A stretch of DNA of 64,000 nucleotides from Arthrobacter sp. Edens01 (GCF_001307035.1 NZ_LKIU01000005.1:1-64000), one strand, 5' to 3'. Shown: positions 39,015 through 48,891, numbered from the stretch's first letter. Numbers and translations are program-made. The notes: generated from the letters alone by a model not told the origin.

Positions 39015-39051
39015 AGAGGGCGCCTGGCGGATCATCCGCCAGGCGCCCTCT
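39015..39051. terminator. Terminator between potC and tctA
   Basis: A 17-bp perfect stem (39015-39031 and 39035-39051; left arm AGAGGGCGCCTGGCGGA) with a TCA loop lies between convergent genes. It probably stops both operons. Confidence 0.85.
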
Positions 39052-39076
39052 GCTGTGCTCGATGGTCCGGCTGCGG

Positions 39077-40618
39077 TTAGGCAGTGACCTCACGTTCATC
39101 CGCCGCAACGGCAGTTGCTGCAAGAGCACGCTGCCGGCGGCGCATCCAGATAGACAGGCCGAAGATCACCACGAGGGATGCATAGATACCCGCCGCGATA
39201 GGGGACTGCACCAGCGCCAGCGGATCGCCCTGGGAGATGGCCAGTGAACGCCGCAGCTGATTCTCGAAAATCGGGCCCAGGATCAGGCCGACCACCAGCG
39301 GGGCGATCGGGTAACCGTAGCGCCGCATAAAGAACCCAAGAACGCCGATCAGCAGCAGCAGCACAACGTCCACGCTGGTGAAGTTGACCGAGTAGGCGCC
39401 CAGAGCCGCGAAGACCAGGATTCCCGCGTATAGATATGGCCGGGGGATCTGCAGGATCTTGACCCATATGCCCACCAGCGGCAGGTTCAGGACCAGGAGC
39501 ATCAGGTTGCCGACGTAGAGGCTGGCAATCAGGGCCCACACCAGGGCGCTTTCGCTTTCGAACAACAATGGCCCTGGTTGGATCTGGTACCGCTGGAATG
39601 CCACAAGCATCATTGCGGCGGTAGCAGTGGTCGGAATTCCCAAGGTCAGCAGGGGAACGAGCACTCCGGCTGCAGCCGCATTGTTCGCTGCTTCAGGCCC
39701 TGCCACGCCCTCGATCGCGCCCTTGCCGAACTGTGCCTTGCGGCGGCCCTTAGCCAGTTTCCGTTCCGAAGCGTAGGACAGAAACGTGGCGACGTCCGCC
39801 CCGCCGGCAGGGATGGTCCCCACCGGGAAACCAATCGCGGTTCCGCGCAGCCAGGGCTTCCAGGAACGGCTCCAGTCCTCCCGGCGCATCCAGGTGTTCC
39901 ACCTGCCCGTGACCGGAATGACCTCTACCGGCCCGTGGCGCAGTCGGGACGCCACGTAGAACGCCTCACCCACAGCAAAAAGGCCCACGGCAACCAGCAC
40001 CACGTCCACGCCGTCGGCGAGGAAAGCGCTGCCGAACGTGTACCGCTGCTGCGCGGTGAGCTGGTCCACACCTACGACGGCGACAAAGAGTCCGATGCCC
40101 AGGGAAGCCAGTCCACGCAGCACGGAGGCTCCCAGCAGCGCGCCGACGGTAAGGAAAGCCACCACCATCAGAGCAACGTATTCAACGGGTCCGATCTGTA
40201 CCGCGAATTCCGCCACGTATGGCGCGACGAAGGTCAGCGCAATGGTCGCCAGCGTCCCTGCAATGAATGAACCGATCGCCGCCGTAGCCAGGGCGGCGGC
40301 GCCCCGGCCGGCCTTGGCCATCCGGTTGCCTTCGAGCGCCGTCACAATGGAAGCGGACTCGCCTGGGGTGTTCAGCAGAATCGAGGTTGTTGAGCCGCCG
40401 TACATGCCGCCGTAATAGATGCCTGCGAAGACGATGATGGCTGCGGTGGGATCCAGCGAATACGTGATGGGCATGAGTAGGGCGACTGTCATGGCCGGCC
40501 CAATGCCGGGCAGTACGCCCACGGCTGTGCCGATTAGCACACCACCAAGCGCGTAGAGCAGGTAAACCGGCTGGGCCGCTACCGCAAACCCCTCCATAAG
40601 GTGAATGAAATTATCCAT
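39077..40618 (-). CDS. tctA: Tripartite tricarboxylate transporter, large permease TctA
   Basis: The 513-residue TctA is the large membrane subunit of a tripartite tricarboxylate transporter. About 11-12 helices are seen, with the family motifs [20 protein letters not shown] and [20 protein letters not shown] near the N-terminus. It overlaps tctB by 8 bases. The gene order tctC-tctB-tctA is that of known TTT operons. The solute is probably citrate or another carboxylate, as suggested by the neighbouring sensor kinase. Confidence 0.94.
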   Translation of the reverse strand: MDNFIHLMEGFAVAAQPVYLLYALGGVLIGTAVGVLPGIGPAMTVALLMPITYSLDPTAAIIVFAGIYYGGMYGGSTTSILLNTPGESASIVTALEGNRMAKAGRGAAALATAAIGSFIAGTLATIALTFVAPYVAEFAVQIGPVEYVALMVVAFLTVGALLGASVLRGLASLGIGLFVAVVGVDQLTAQQRYTFGSAFLADGVDVVLVAVGLFAVGEAFYVASRLRHGPVEVIPVTGRWNTWMRREDWSRSWKPWLRGTAIGFPVGTIPAGGADVATFLSYASERKLAKGRRKAQFGKGAIEGVAGPEAANNAAAAGVLVPLLTLGIPTTATAAMMLVAFQRYQIQPGPLLFESESALVWALIASLYVGNLMLLVLNLPLVGIWVKILQIPRPYLYAGILVFAALGAYSVNFTSVDVVLLLLIGVLGFFMRRYGYPIAPLVVGLILGPIFENQLRRSLAISQGDPLALVQSPIAAGIYASLVVIFGLSIWMRRRQRALAATAVAADEREVTA

Positions 40619-41147
40619 TGAGGAACGGCACCCCTTCCAGGATTCCGGCGGGCAGGGAAACCCCCAGGAGGCCGGCGAATCCGACCTGCAGAATCAAGGC
40701 AAGGACCACGCCTATGACCAGGCTGCGGATCCATGAAGCTGCGCCGAGGGCCCAGCTCACCCCGAAGAAGAGCACGGCTGCAGCCACGGGCCAGCCAAGA
40801 GGTTCGATCAGAAAGATGTGGAGGATCAGGAAGCCGGCCAGCTTGGCCAGAGCCGCCCAATCGGTGCGCACCGTGGGATCGATGTCCTCGCCTTCTTCCG
40901 CGTCGCCTGTCCGTCCGCGCATTACCTGGACGATCAGCGCAGTGCCGACGATGACTAGAAGAGTTGAAACAAGGTATGGGAAGGCTCGGGGGCCGATGTC
41001 GCTGGCCGAAGGCGGCGTTTGGATTCCGGCTCCGGCAAGAAAACCGGTGACGCCAAGACTGAGGACGGCAGCGGCGAAGAGCAGTTCCCCTACGCGCCCG
41101 GAGAGAGCCGTGCGGCTGTCTCCGGGCGCAGTCGGCTGAGCAGTCAT
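40611..41147 (-). CDS. tctB: Tripartite tricarboxylate transporter, small permease TctB
   Basis: The 178-residue TctB is the small membrane subunit with four predicted helices, including LFAAAVLSLGVTGFLAGAG at about residue 23 and a second near the middle. A charged cytoplasmic loop (GRTGDAEEGEDIDP) separates the helix pairs. It is four bases downstream of tctC and overlaps tctA by 8 bases. Confidence 0.88.
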   Translation of the reverse strand: MTAQPTAPGDSRTALSGRVGELLFAAAVLSLGVTGFLAGAGIQTPPSASDIGPRAFPYLVSTLLVIVGTALIVQVMRGRTGDAEEGEDIDPTVRTDWAALAKLAGFLILHIFLIEPLGWPVAAAVLFFGVSWALGAASWIRSLVIGVVLALILQVGFAGLLGVSLPAGILEGVPFLNG

Positions 41148-41151
41148 CGGA

Positions 41152-42147
41152 TTAGAGCAGCCCGATGTCGGTCAAGGTCGTCTTCACCGTTTTGATGTCC
41201 TCGGTGAGGAAGTCCTGGAATTCCGGGCCGGTCAGGAACGCGTCGGTCCAGTTGTTCTCTTCCAGCGTCGCCTTCCATGCCTCTGTTCCGTGCAGCTCGG
41301 TAACGAGCTCGGTGAGGGCTTCCGCCTGGCTGTCGTCGATGGAACCCGGAGCGACTACACCGCGCCAGTTGGTCAGGACAACGTCAATGCCCTGCTGGCT
41401 CAGCGGCTTTACGTCGGGCAGCTGGACTGCCGGTTCCTCGCCGGAGACGGCCAGTGCGCGCAGCTTCCCTGCCTTAACCTGCTCAGCGTATTCACCCACG
41501 CCAGAAATGCCCGCGTTCACCTTGTTGCCCAGGAGCGCGGCCAGCGATTCACCGCCTCCGGAATAGGGGATGTAGTTCAGGTTTCCAGGATCGATGCCAG
41601 CTGCCTTCAGCATCGACCCTGCGAGGATGTGGTCCGCACCGCCTGCGGAACCGCCCGTTATGGACACACCCTGACCCTCTTCCTTAACGGCAGCAAGCAA
41701 ATCGTCGATGGTCTGGTATTCGGAATCAGCGGGCACCACAACAACAAGCTGTTCTTCGGTGAGGCGAGCGATGGGAGTGGTGTCCTCAATCCGGTTCGCT
41801 GCGTTGTTGGTCTCAACCGCGCCGACCATAACGTAGCCCATGACCATCAGGGTATTGGGGTCCTTCTCGGTGGCGAGCTTCGCCAGCCCGTTGGTCCCTC
41901 CGGCACCGCCGATGTTCTGTACGGAGGCATTGCCAACGAGGTCATTTTCCTGCAAATCCGACTGGATGGCCCTGCCGGTCTGGTCCCAGCCGCCGCCCGG
42001 ATCGGCCGGAACTACGATGTTGAGCCGGTCAATTCCTCCGTCCGCCGTGGAGCCTTCCGATGCGCCGCACGCTCCAAGGGCAAGAACTGCGCCGGCGGCT
42101 ACGGCTGCGAGGGCTGAACGGCGCGTCATTGCGCGGTTAAGCAACAT
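41152..42147 (-). CDS. tctC: Tripartite tricarboxylate transporter substrate-binding lipoprotein TctC
   Basis: The 331-residue binding protein has a signal peptide with lipobox LGAC and the TTT family features: NIVVPADPGGGWDQTGRAIQ at the start of the mature protein and a later SITGGSAGGADHILAG segment. It captures the carboxylate for the TctAB permease. GAAAGGAAA stands before the ATG. It is divergent from the two-component genes, which probably induce it. Confidence 0.93.
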   Translation of the reverse strand: MLLNRAMTRRSALAAVAAGAVLALGACGASEGSTADGGIDRLNIVVPADPGGGWDQTGRAIQSDLQENDLVGNASVQNIGGAGGTNGLAKLATEKDPNTLMVMGYVMVGAVETNNAANRIEDTTPIARLTEEQLVVVVPADSEYQTIDDLLAAVKEEGQGVSITGGSAGGADHILAGSMLKAAGIDPGNLNYIPYSGGGESLAALLGNKVNAGISGVGEYAEQVKAGKLRALAVSGEEPAVQLPDVKPLSQQGIDVVLTNWRGVVAPGSIDDSQAEALTELVTELHGTEAWKATLEENNWTDAFLTGPEFQDFLTEDIKTVKTTLTDIGLL

Positions 42148-42306
42148 GAGGTTTCCTTTCTCAGCGTGATGCGGGTCACCACGTGCCGTCTCAGCGTAGG
42201 AAGACCCCGATGCCGGGACCAGAATGCGGTCATAGCGGAGGTAATGGTCTTTGTGGTCATGGGCACGTTCCGGATCCCGGTGCGGGACGCGTGCGAAGAT
42301 GTGCCC

Positions 42307-43926
42307 ATGATCGGATCGATGTCGCTCAGATCACAGCTGTTCCTGCTGCAGCTGCTGATTGTGCTTGTTGTGGTGCTGGTTGCCGGCTCAGTCGCAGTCC
42401 GGATGCAGGCCGAGCAGATCCGCGACGCCTATGAAGCACGCATGGTTGGCGTTGCCACCTCGGTGGCCCAGCTGCCGTCAGTTGTCGAGGCATTCAGTGA
42501 GCCCGACCCCAGTACTGCCATCCAGCCCATCGCGGACCTGATTACCCAGGCCACCGGTGTGACCTACGTTGTGGTCACAGACGACGCCGGCATTCGCTAT
42601 TCCCACCCCAATCCCGCCCGGATCGGGAGCAAGGTGTCCACAGATCCTTCCGTACCGCTGAGCGGCGATGTCTACGTGGGAACCCAGACCGGCACACTGG
42701 GCACATCCTGGCGGGTGAAGGTTCCGGTTTTTGCTCCTGATTCAACAGTCATCGGTACGGCTTCCGTGGGGATCCTGGAGTCGGAACTCCAGGCTGAACT
42801 GCAGGAAGACATGCCGGAGCTCATCGCCTGGCTGATTGCGGCCGCGGTGCTCGGTTTTGCGGGCGCAAGCTGGCTCTCGCGGCTGGTCTGGAAACGGATC
42901 TACCGGCTGGAACCGGAAGAAATCGCCCAGCTCCTTAAGACCCGTGATGCAATGCTCCACGCGATTGGGGAAGGCATCGTCGCGATCGATGAACGTGGGA
43001 ACGTTGCCCTGGTCAATGACGAGGCCCGGCGGCTCCTGGAATTGCCGGCGGACGCAGAAGGCCGCCCGGCGAAGGAAGTACTTCCCGCCAACTTGGCGGC
43101 GATGCTGCATTCCGCGGGCGAGACTGATGAGACGGTGCTGGCGGGCGAACGGGTGCTCCTGGCGCGCGCAGGAGGCGCGGTAGTGGACGGCCGAAGGACA
43201 GGCGGGGTGCTCATCCTCCGGGACCGCACCGAGCTGCACCAGCTGCTGCAGGACCTTGACGGGGCCCGGGATGCCACCTCTGCCCTGCGCGCACAGGCGC
43301 ATGAGTTCTCCAACCGCATGCATGTGATTTCCGGCCTGCTGGAACTGGGTCATACCGAACAGGCAGTGGACTTCATAGCCCGGTCCGGCCATGGCGGTTC
43401 CCTGCTGGCCACGACAACTACGGACGGAATCACCGATCCGGACAGCGCTGCCCTTCTGATGGCAAAAGGGAGCCTTTGCGAAGAAAAAGGAATCGATCTT
43501 GTGCTCGAACCCGGGGCGGATCTGCGGCCGGACGGGACCACCGACTGCGTCACTGTGCTGGGCAACCTGCTGGACAATGCCATGGACGCCGCCGGGAAAG
43601 GCGGCAGAATTCGCGTTGCGCTCTCGTGGCAAGCCGGACGGCAATGGGTCACTGTCAGCGACAACGGCCCGGGCATCCCGGCGGAGGAACGCGTTTTGGT
43701 GCTGCGGGAGGGATACACCACCAAGGGCCATAACCGTCCGGGCACACGGGGATTCGGGCTGGCGCTGGTTTCCCGCATCGCCCTGCGCCGAAGCGGAACC
43801 GTGCGGATCACCGACGCTCCGGGCGGCGGAGCCCAGATCACGGTCGAACTCGGCCCCAGCCAGCCGCCGGTTGCAGCGGGCCGGAGAGGCAGCAGCGAAC
43901 ACGACGCCGGAAGGGGTACAGAATGA
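42307..43926 (+). CDS. Sensor histidine kinase, CitA/DcuS type
   Basis: The 539-residue kinase senses an extracellular carboxylate. It has a first helix (about 10-30), a periplasmic-type PAS sensor (35-170), a second helix (about 175-195), a cytoplasmic PAS (210-310), the phosphoacceptor His in AHEFSNRMHVISGLLELG, and an HATPase domain with TVLGNLLDNAMDAA and NGPGIP. The ATG at 42307 is used because the first helix begins right after it; the longer frame has no signal. It overlaps the response-regulator gene by 4 bases. It is next to tctCBA, the probable target. Confidence 0.9.
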   Translation: MIGSMSLRSQLFLLQLLIVLVVVLVAGSVAVRMQAEQIRDAYEARMVGVATSVAQLPSVVEAFSEPDPSTAIQPIADLITQATGVTYVVVTDDAGIRYSHPNPARIGSKVSTDPSVPLSGDVYVGTQTGTLGTSWRVKVPVFAPDSTVIGTASVGILESELQAELQEDMPELIAWLIAAAVLGFAGASWLSRLVWKRIYRLEPEEIAQLLKTRDAMLHAIGEGIVAIDERGNVALVNDEARRLLELPADAEGRPAKEVLPANLAAMLHSAGETDETVLAGERVLLARAGGAVVDGRRTGGVLILRDRTELHQLLQDLDGARDATSALRAQAHEFSNRMHVISGLLELGHTEQAVDFIARSGHGGSLLATTTTDGITDPDSAALLMAKGSLCEEKGIDLVLEPGADLRPDGTTDCVTVLGNLLDNAMDAAGKGGRIRVALSWQAGRQWVTVSDNGPGIPAEERVLVLREGYTTKGHNRPGTRGFGLALVSRIALRRSGTVRITDAPGGGAQITVELGPSQPPVAAGRRGSSEHDAGRGTE

Positions 43927-44660
43927 GCAGCATGTCCGAATCAGTAAAGACTGCCCTGGTGCGTACCCTGGTGGTCGACGATGACCAGCAGGTAGCCGGA
44001 CTGCACAGCGGGTTCCTGCTTGCCCATGGAGGGTTCGAAGTTGCCGGAACAGCGCACACCGGTTCCCAGGCAATGGAACTGATTGGGGCACTGCGTCCGG
44101 AACTCGTGCTGCTGGACATCCATCTGCCGGATATGTCCGGCATCGATGTACTGCGGGCAGCCAGGAACCTCCCGGGTGAACCAGTGGACATCATCGCCAT
44201 CACCGCTGCCCGGGAACTTGAGACAGTTCGTGCGGCGATGGCCGGCGGTGTGCTGCACTATTTGGTCAAGCCCTTTGGGTCCCGTGTGCTGCTGGACCGC
44301 CTGGATGCCTATCTGCAGGCCCGGGAACAGCTGCGGGGCAAGGAAGGCAGCCGTGACACACTCGACCAGGCAAGCATTGACCGTCTGCTTAGGCCCGGCA
44401 CCGCGGCGTCCTTCCCGACGGTATTGTCCGGACTGCCCAAGGGGCTGTCGGAACCCACGCTCACCGCCGTCGTGCGTGAATTGAAGAAAAGCGGGGAAAG
44501 CTCCGCCTCCGCGGTCGCGGCCGGCGTCGGCCTGGCACGGGTGAGCGCTCGCCGCTACCTTGAGTTCCTGGTTACCCGCGGGATGGCCGCTGTGGCACCC
44601 CGATACGGTGATGCCGGCAGGCCGGAGAAGTTCTACCGCTGGATTGGTATCGACGGCTAA
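43923..44660 (+). CDS. Response regulator, CitB/DcuR type
   Basis: The 245-residue regulator begins with a receiver domain: acidic pocket VVDDDQ, phosphoacceptor Asp in LVLLDIHLPDMSG, and Lys in YLVKPFG. A C-terminal DNA-binding domain follows (about 170-235). It overlaps the kinase by four bases. The pair most likely switches on the divergent tctCBA operon in response to citrate or a related acid. Confidence 0.9.
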   Translation: MSSMSESVKTALVRTLVVDDDQQVAGLHSGFLLAHGGFEVAGTAHTGSQAMELIGALRPELVLLDIHLPDMSGIDVLRAARNLPGEPVDIIAITAARELETVRAAMAGGVLHYLVKPFGSRVLLDRLDAYLQAREQLRGKEGSRDTLDQASIDRLLRPGTAASFPTVLSGLPKGLSEPTLTAVVRELKKSGESSASAVAAGVGLARVSARRYLEFLVTRGMAAVAPRYGDAGRPEKFYRWIGIDG

Positions 44661-44691
44661 AAGTGTCACACCGCGAACAGCCCGGCGTTTT

Positions 44692-45420
44692 CTACTGCAG
44701 CAGCTCCCGCAGGCGCCGCGCATTGTTGACCGCAGCGCCTCCGCCGTCGTTATTGAAATAGGCATAGACATCCCGGCCCCCTGCGAGCCACTCGCGGATG
44801 CGCTCCGCCCACCAGCGCAGGTCCTCATCCGGATAGGACCCCGCATACAGGGTGTGCTGATCCGGCCCGTGCAGCCGCACATAGACAAAGTCGGAGGTTG
44901 CTTCGAGGATGCAGGGCAGCTGCGCGCCGCTCATCACGCAGTACGCAGCATTGTGGCGGGCCAGGAGCGCGAAGATTTCAGGGTCATTCCAGCTGGCATG
45001 ACGGAATTCAACAGCCACCCGGATTGTCTCCGGAAGCAGGCCGAGCACGTGGGCGAGCCTGGCGTCGTCGCGTTCAAAGTCCGGCGGCAGCTGGAACAGC
45101 AACACGCCGGCACGGTTCCCGAGGACCTGCCAGCAGCGGGTAATCCGGTCCACCCACACCTCCGGATCCCGCAGCTTGCGGGCATGGCTTAGCCCCCGCG
45201 GCGCCTTCACGGAGAACTCGAAACCGTCCGGCAGCCGGTCGCGGTACCGGGCGAATGCCTCTTCACGCGGCCATCGGTAGAAGCTCCCGTTGAACTCAAC
45301 GGTGTCGAACTGTGCAGCGTAGTACTCCAGCCACTTTCCGGTCGGCACCCCGGCGGGATACAGCACATGCCGCCAGTCGCTATATGTCCAGCCGGAGGTT
45401 CCAATGCGCAGCTGTCCCAT
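44692..45420 (-). CDS. DUF72 (YecE-like) protein
   Basis: The 242-residue TIM-barrel protein has the DUF72 hallmarks: MGQLRIGTSGWTYSDW at the start, FNGSFYRWP near residue 45, and the late DVYAYFNNDGGGAAVNNA. Function is unknown. AAGGGGG just before the ATG at 45420 supports this start over the much longer open frame. It converges with the response regulator gene and is divergent from the next gene. Confidence 0.9.
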   Translation of the reverse strand: MGQLRIGTSGWTYSDWRHVLYPAGVPTGKWLEYYAAQFDTVEFNGSFYRWPREEAFARYRDRLPDGFEFSVKAPRGLSHARKLRDPEVWVDRITRCWQVLGNRAGVLLFQLPPDFERDDARLAHVLGLLPETIRVAVEFRHASWNDPEIFALLARHNAAYCVMSGAQLPCILEATSDFVYVRLHGPDQHTLYAGSYPDEDLRWWAERIREWLAGGRDVYAYFNNDGGGAAVNNARRLRELLQ

Positions 45421-45569
45421 CCGTCCCCCTTTCTGCCTGGCCCAGTCTTTCCGGACCAACGTACCTCCGCATCCCAAAAAGAGCGCGGAAGCGTACACAG
45501 GGAGCCTGCCGAACGGCAGACTGGAAACGGAGCCTCGTACCAGCTTGGAAGCGCGGGAAAGGACCCAGC

Positions 45570-46079
45570 ATGGAACAGCCGGAAAAGTCCCAGCAGCCGG
45601 ATCAGCCAAATCAATCCGGTTCCGGGCGGGGAATCTATCTGCATATGGTGCGGGACCTGCGGGCGCAGCCCGACGCGGTCTACAACGCGTGGACTGACCT
45701 TGCCCACGTTACGGACTGGTGGGGTCCGGAGGGTTTTACCGTCCCGGAGGACAGGGTGCGCATGGACAGCCGCGAAGGAGGCGAGTACCGGGCCTGCATG
45801 GTCAACACCATTACCGGGGACGAATTGTGGTGGGGCGGTACCCTCGAGCGGCTGGACCCGCCGGGCCACCTCTCGATGACCCAGCGGTGGGAGCAGCCGG
45901 ACGGCACACCTGCCAGCAACACCACGCTGATTACCGTGGACCTGGAACCGCACGACGGCGGCACGCGGATGGCGTTCGCCCAGGGTCCGTTTCCGGACAC
46001 CAGGGACAGGGACGGGCACGAGACGGGCTGGAACTCGTCCTTTTCCCGGTTGGCGGAGTACCTGGCGCGGCGGGCCTGA
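45570..46079 (+). CDS. SRPBCC/AHSA1-type START-fold protein
   Basis: The 169-residue protein has an N-terminal Gln/Pro-rich linker (1-20) and an AHSA1-like helix-grip fold, with DAVYNAWTDLAHVTDWWGPEGF and GGEYRACMVN typical of the family. The end GWNSSFSRLAEYLA is also characteristic. It probably binds a hydrophobic ligand. AAAGGA precedes the ATG at 45570; the open frame upstream overlaps the DUF72 gene and is not used. Confidence 0.87.
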   Translation: MEQPEKSQQPDQPNQSGSGRGIYLHMVRDLRAQPDAVYNAWTDLAHVTDWWGPEGFTVPEDRVRMDSREGGEYRACMVNTITGDELWWGGTLERLDPPGHLSMTQRWEQPDGTPASNTTLITVDLEPHDGGTRMAFAQGPFPDTRDRDGHETGWNSSFSRLAEYLARRA

Positions 46080-46099
46080 AATAACCCCGGGACTCACGC

Positions 46100-46131
46100 C
46101 GTTGCATTACTAAGCCCCACCAAGTGCAACG
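46100..46131. terminator. Hairpin between SRPBCC and flavin-oxidoreductase genes
   Basis: CGTTGCA (46100-46106) pairs with TGCAACG (46125-46131) around an 18-nt loop in the 67-base gap. It may be a weak terminator or a leader hairpin of the following gene. Confidence 0.4.
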
Positions 46132-46146
46132 AAAGGCCCGCTTTCC

Positions 46147-47136
46147 ATGACCTACCCGCTTTCCATCCTCGACTTCGCCTCCATTGAAGAAGGCGGGACT
46201 GCAGCCGACTCATTCCAGGAAAGCCTGGCCCTTGCCCGGCACGCCGAAAAGCTTGGGTACCGACGTGTCTGGTACGCAGAGCACCACAACATGCCGACCA
46301 TCGCGTCGTCGGCCACGAGTGTGCTGATCTCCTTCATCGGTGCCAACACATCCACCATCCGGCTTGGTGCCGGCGGAATCATGCTGCCCAACCATGCCCC
46401 GCTGACTATTGCCGAGCAGTTTGGCACCCTGGAGTCCCTGTATCCGGGACGGATCGACCTGGGCCTTGGGCGGGCTCCGGGCAGTGACCAGAAGACCATG
46501 CGCGCACTGCGGCGTGATCCCATGTCTGCAGACAGCTTCCCCCGTGACGTCCAGGAGCTGCAGGGATACCTCACCGGCAACAGCTTGATTCCCGGCATCG
46601 ACGCCATTCCGGGCAAGGGCACCAACGTGCCGCTGTACATCCTCGGATCCTCCCTCTTTGGCGCCCGGCTGGCCGCCGCGCTGGGCCTGCCGTACTCCTT
46701 CGCCTCGCACTTCGCGCCGCAGGCGCTCCAGGACGCCGTCGCGCTGTACCGGCGCGAGTTCAAGCCCTCCGAACAGCTGGCGGAACCGTACGTGATTGCC
46801 GGAGTGAACGCCCTCGCCGCTCCCACCACCGGGGAGGCAGAGGAAATCTTCAAGCAGTCCCAGCGCCGGCGGGTCACCCAGCTCCTGGGCAAGGACCGCA
46901 CCTACACGGATGAGGAAGCCGACCTGGTGCTTGAATCCCCGGCAGGCCAGCACATCAAGATGATGGGCCACTACTCCGCAGTTGGTACCCCCGCCGAGGT
47001 CCGCAGCTACCTCGACTGGTTCGCCGGACATGCCCAGGCGGATGAGCTGATCGTGGCCACCCACGCTCCCACGCTGGAGCAACGGCTGCGGTCCTTCACA
47101 CTCCTGGCCGAGGCTGCCGAGCTCGTTCCCGCCTAA
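46147..47136 (+). CDS. LLM-class flavin-dependent oxidoreductase (luciferase-like)
   Basis: The 329-residue TIM-barrel enzyme is of the bacterial-luciferase-like type that uses reduced FMN. Family marks are [36 protein letters not shown] and the [18 protein letters not shown] segment, as in the YhbW/MsnO8-type alkanal monooxygenase-like subgroup. The substrate is unknown. GAAAGG lies upstream of the ATG. It is followed by palindromic copy C. Confidence 0.9.
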   Translation: MTYPLSILDFASIEEGGTAADSFQESLALARHAEKLGYRRVWYAEHHNMPTIASSATSVLISFIGANTSTIRLGAGGIMLPNHAPLTIAEQFGTLESLYPGRIDLGLGRAPGSDQKTMRALRRDPMSADSFPRDVQELQGYLTGNSLIPGIDAIPGKGTNVPLYILGSSLFGARLAAALGLPYSFASHFAPQALQDAVALYRREFKPSEQLAEPYVIAGVNALAAPTTGEAEEIFKQSQRRRVTQLLGKDRTYTDEEADLVLESPAGQHIKMMGHYSAVGTPAEVRSYLDWFAGHAQADELIVATHAPTLEQRLRSFTLLAEAAELVPA

Positions 47137-47153
47137 CCCGTCTTCACCTTCAT

Positions 47154-47209
47154 CGAGATGGCAGAAACTGCCCGTATGAACCCTCAAACGGGCAGTTTCT
47201 GCCATCTCG
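47154..47209. repeat. Dispersed palindromic element, copy C
   Basis: A perfect 22-bp inverted repeat (47154-47175 and 47188-47209; left arm begins CGAGATGGCAGAAACTGC) with a 12-nt loop, 17 bases past the flavin-oxidoreductase stop. Outer bases match copies A and B in the CGAGA-G-CAG pattern. Confidence 0.85.
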
Positions 47210-47290
47210 CGGGGAGGAACGGGGAAGGCGATTGCATCAGGGCCTGGATGACCGCGGACAGGTGCGCCGGCCCTATGCCAGAATCTAGAC

Positions 47291-47761
47291 ATGGAAACAT
47301 CCGCCCACGTCATCCGGGTCAACGTGCCGATGCGCTGGTCGGACATGGACGCCTATGGGCACATCAACAACGTTGAAGTGATCCGGATGCTGGAAGAAGC
47401 CAGAATCCTCGCGTTCGGTCCGCCCGGCGGCACCGGTGCACACGGGATCGAGCCGCCCGTGCCGCTATTCAACACGGTTCCGCCAAACACCCAGTCGCTG
47501 GTCTCTGAACACAGGGTCAAGTACCTCGCTCCGCTGGAGTACCGCAACGTCCCGGCCGACGTCGATATTTGGTTCAGCTCGGTCAAGGGAGCGAGCCTGA
47601 CCATTTCCTACCTGGTGTCCGACCCGGTGACGAATAAGGCGTGCATCAAGGCTGAAACCACTCTGGCCTTTGTCGACGCAGTCACGGGCGCCCTGCTGCG
47701 GGTTACCGCAGAGCAGCGGGAACTCTGTGGCCGGCATACCGGCACATCTGTCTTTGCTTAA
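47291..47761 (+). CDS. Acyl-CoA thioesterase (4HBT hotdog fold)
   Basis: The 156-residue protein is a hotdog-fold thioesterase of the 4-hydroxybenzoyl-CoA type. The N-terminal signature MRWSDMDAYGHINNVEVIRM holds the catalytic Asp. It should hydrolyse an acyl-CoA of unknown identity. Standing alone after palindrome C, it is probably a single-gene unit. Confidence 0.9.
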   Translation: METSAHVIRVNVPMRWSDMDAYGHINNVEVIRMLEEARILAFGPPGGTGAHGIEPPVPLFNTVPPNTQSLVSEHRVKYLAPLEYRNVPADVDIWFSSVKGASLTISYLVSDPVTNKACIKAETTLAFVDAVTGALLRVTAEQRELCGRHTGTSVFA

Positions 47762-47854
47762 GGGGTCCCCGCGGAAAAGCGCGCGGACTACCATCTGAGA
47801 CAGCTGCCTGCCTGAGGTACCGGGGAACCGCTCACTGCCGGAGGAGACCCTGCC

Positions 47855-48433
47855 GTGTCGAATGATCCGTGGTACAGCCTTGGCATAACGCCGATCGAAG
47901 CCTTGTGGGTGGTGGTCTCGGCCATCGGCATCTACGCCGCGTTCTTCCTGCTGATCAGAGGCTTCGGCCAGCGTGCGCTGGCCAGCTGGAGCACCCTGGA
48001 CAAGGCGATTGTGATTGCCCTGGGCGGCGTAGTGGGCCGGGTCATCCTCGGCTACACACCCACCCTCGCCGGCGGGATCGTCGGACTCATCACCCTGTTC
48101 ACCATGATGCGGCTCGAAGAGTACCTCCGCCGCACCAAACGCGGCGTGTACCTGAGCAGCAGACCGGTACTGCTGATGGCCGGGGACGAGATCCTCGCAG
48201 ATAACCTCAGAAAGGCCCGGATCCAGAACGACGAGCTCTATTTCAAACTGCGCCAAGCCGGGATCCATAACTTCTCCGAGGTCTCGATAGTGCTGCTTGA
48301 GCCCACCGGAGACGTGAGCGTAATGCGCAGGGGAGTGCCGGTGGAACGCGAGCTGCTGCGGCGCGTGGCTGACAGGGACCGGATCCCCAGCCAGCTGTTG
48401 CTGCCGGAGCGGGAGGGGCGCCAGGGTACCTAA
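47855..48433 (+). CDS. DUF421/YetF-family membrane protein
   Basis: The 192-residue protein has two or three N-terminal helices (about 15-85, including IEALWVVVSAIGIYAAFFLL and GGVVGRVILGYTPTLAGGIV) and a C-terminal cytoplasmic YetF-like domain (GDEILADNLRKARIQNDELY). The family is of unknown function. The start is a GTG with GGAGGAGA upstream. Confidence 0.87.
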   Translation: MSNDPWYSLGITPIEALWVVVSAIGIYAAFFLLIRGFGQRALASWSTLDKAIVIALGGVVGRVILGYTPTLAGGIVGLITLFTMMRLEEYLRRTKRGVYLSSRPVLLMAGDEILADNLRKARIQNDELYFKLRQAGIHNFSEVSIVLLEPTGDVSVMRRGVPVERELLRRVADRDRIPSQLLLPEREGRQGT

Positions 48434-48491
48434 AGGGGCCCATGGCCGGCCCGGCCCGCAGGCCCGATTAGGTGTTTCGGGAAACCCCGTG

Positions 48492-48497
48492 TAGAGT
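48492..48497 (+). promoter_or_regulatory. -10 box of cspA-like gene 1
   Basis: TAGAGT aligns exactly with the TATACT -10 box of the second csp gene; from there to the conserved TTGTTGTGTTG both regions run with no gap. A recognisable -35 box is weak here. Confidence 0.5.
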
Positions 48498-48504
48498 CTT
48501 TCTC

Positions 48505-48646
48505 AGTTGTTGTGTTGCGCATTTTGTATTTCAAGCGGCGAAACCCAGACGGGCTAGCCGCTTTTTCTGTAGAAGCGGTAAAAGGGACACCGCGACTGAA
48601 ACCCCCGAAAGTCGGGAGCGGTTTCGAGCAGAAAGAAGTATAAAAA
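48505..48646 (+). ncRNA. Conserved csp 5' leader with terminator-like hairpin (copy 1)
   Basis: The leader between the predicted start point and the csp ATG is about 140 nt and is shared with the second csp gene (50893-51036). AAGCGGC (48533-48539) pairs with GCCGCTT (48557-48563), with an inner CCC/GGG pair, and the stem runs into a T-run at 48562-48566. This is what an intrinsic terminator looks like, but it lies before the coding region. Later conserved blocks include AAGGGACAC-like and GGTTTCG-like segments. It is probably a cold-sensing or attenuating leader. Confidence 0.65.
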
Positions 48647-48850
48647 ATGGCTACAGGTACCGTGAAGTGGTTCAACTCCGAAAAGGGCTTCGGCTTCATT
48701 GAGCCGGACGACGGCAGCGCCGACGTCTTCGCTCACTACTCCGCCATCAACTCCAGCGGATACAAGTCCCTCGAAGAGAACCAGAAGGTTTCCTTCGACA
48801 CCGAGCAGGGCCCCAAGGGTCCGCAGGCCACGAACATCCAGGGCCTCTAA
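48647..48850 (+). CDS. cspA: Cold-shock protein 1 (CspA family)
   Basis: The 67-residue single cold-shock domain binds single-stranded RNA and DNA. RNP1-type KGFGFIE and RNP2-type VFAHYSAI motifs are present. Both csp proteins of this window are almost identical (differences near residues 36-40 and 63-67). Long conserved leader, terminator after the gene. It likely acts as RNA chaperone and perhaps antiterminator. Confidence 0.96.
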   Translation: MATGTVKWFNSEKGFGFIEPDDGSADVFAHYSAINSSGYKSLEENQKVSFDTEQGPKGPQATNIQGL

Positions 48851-48891
48851 TTCAAGAAGCCTAGACGCCGCCGCTAAGGCAGGCATCTAAA

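Noticed and set aside
42742-44091. A 449-codon minus-strand frame opposite the sensor kinase and response regulator
   Set aside because: It covers well-recognised kinase and receiver domains and lacks its own motifs.
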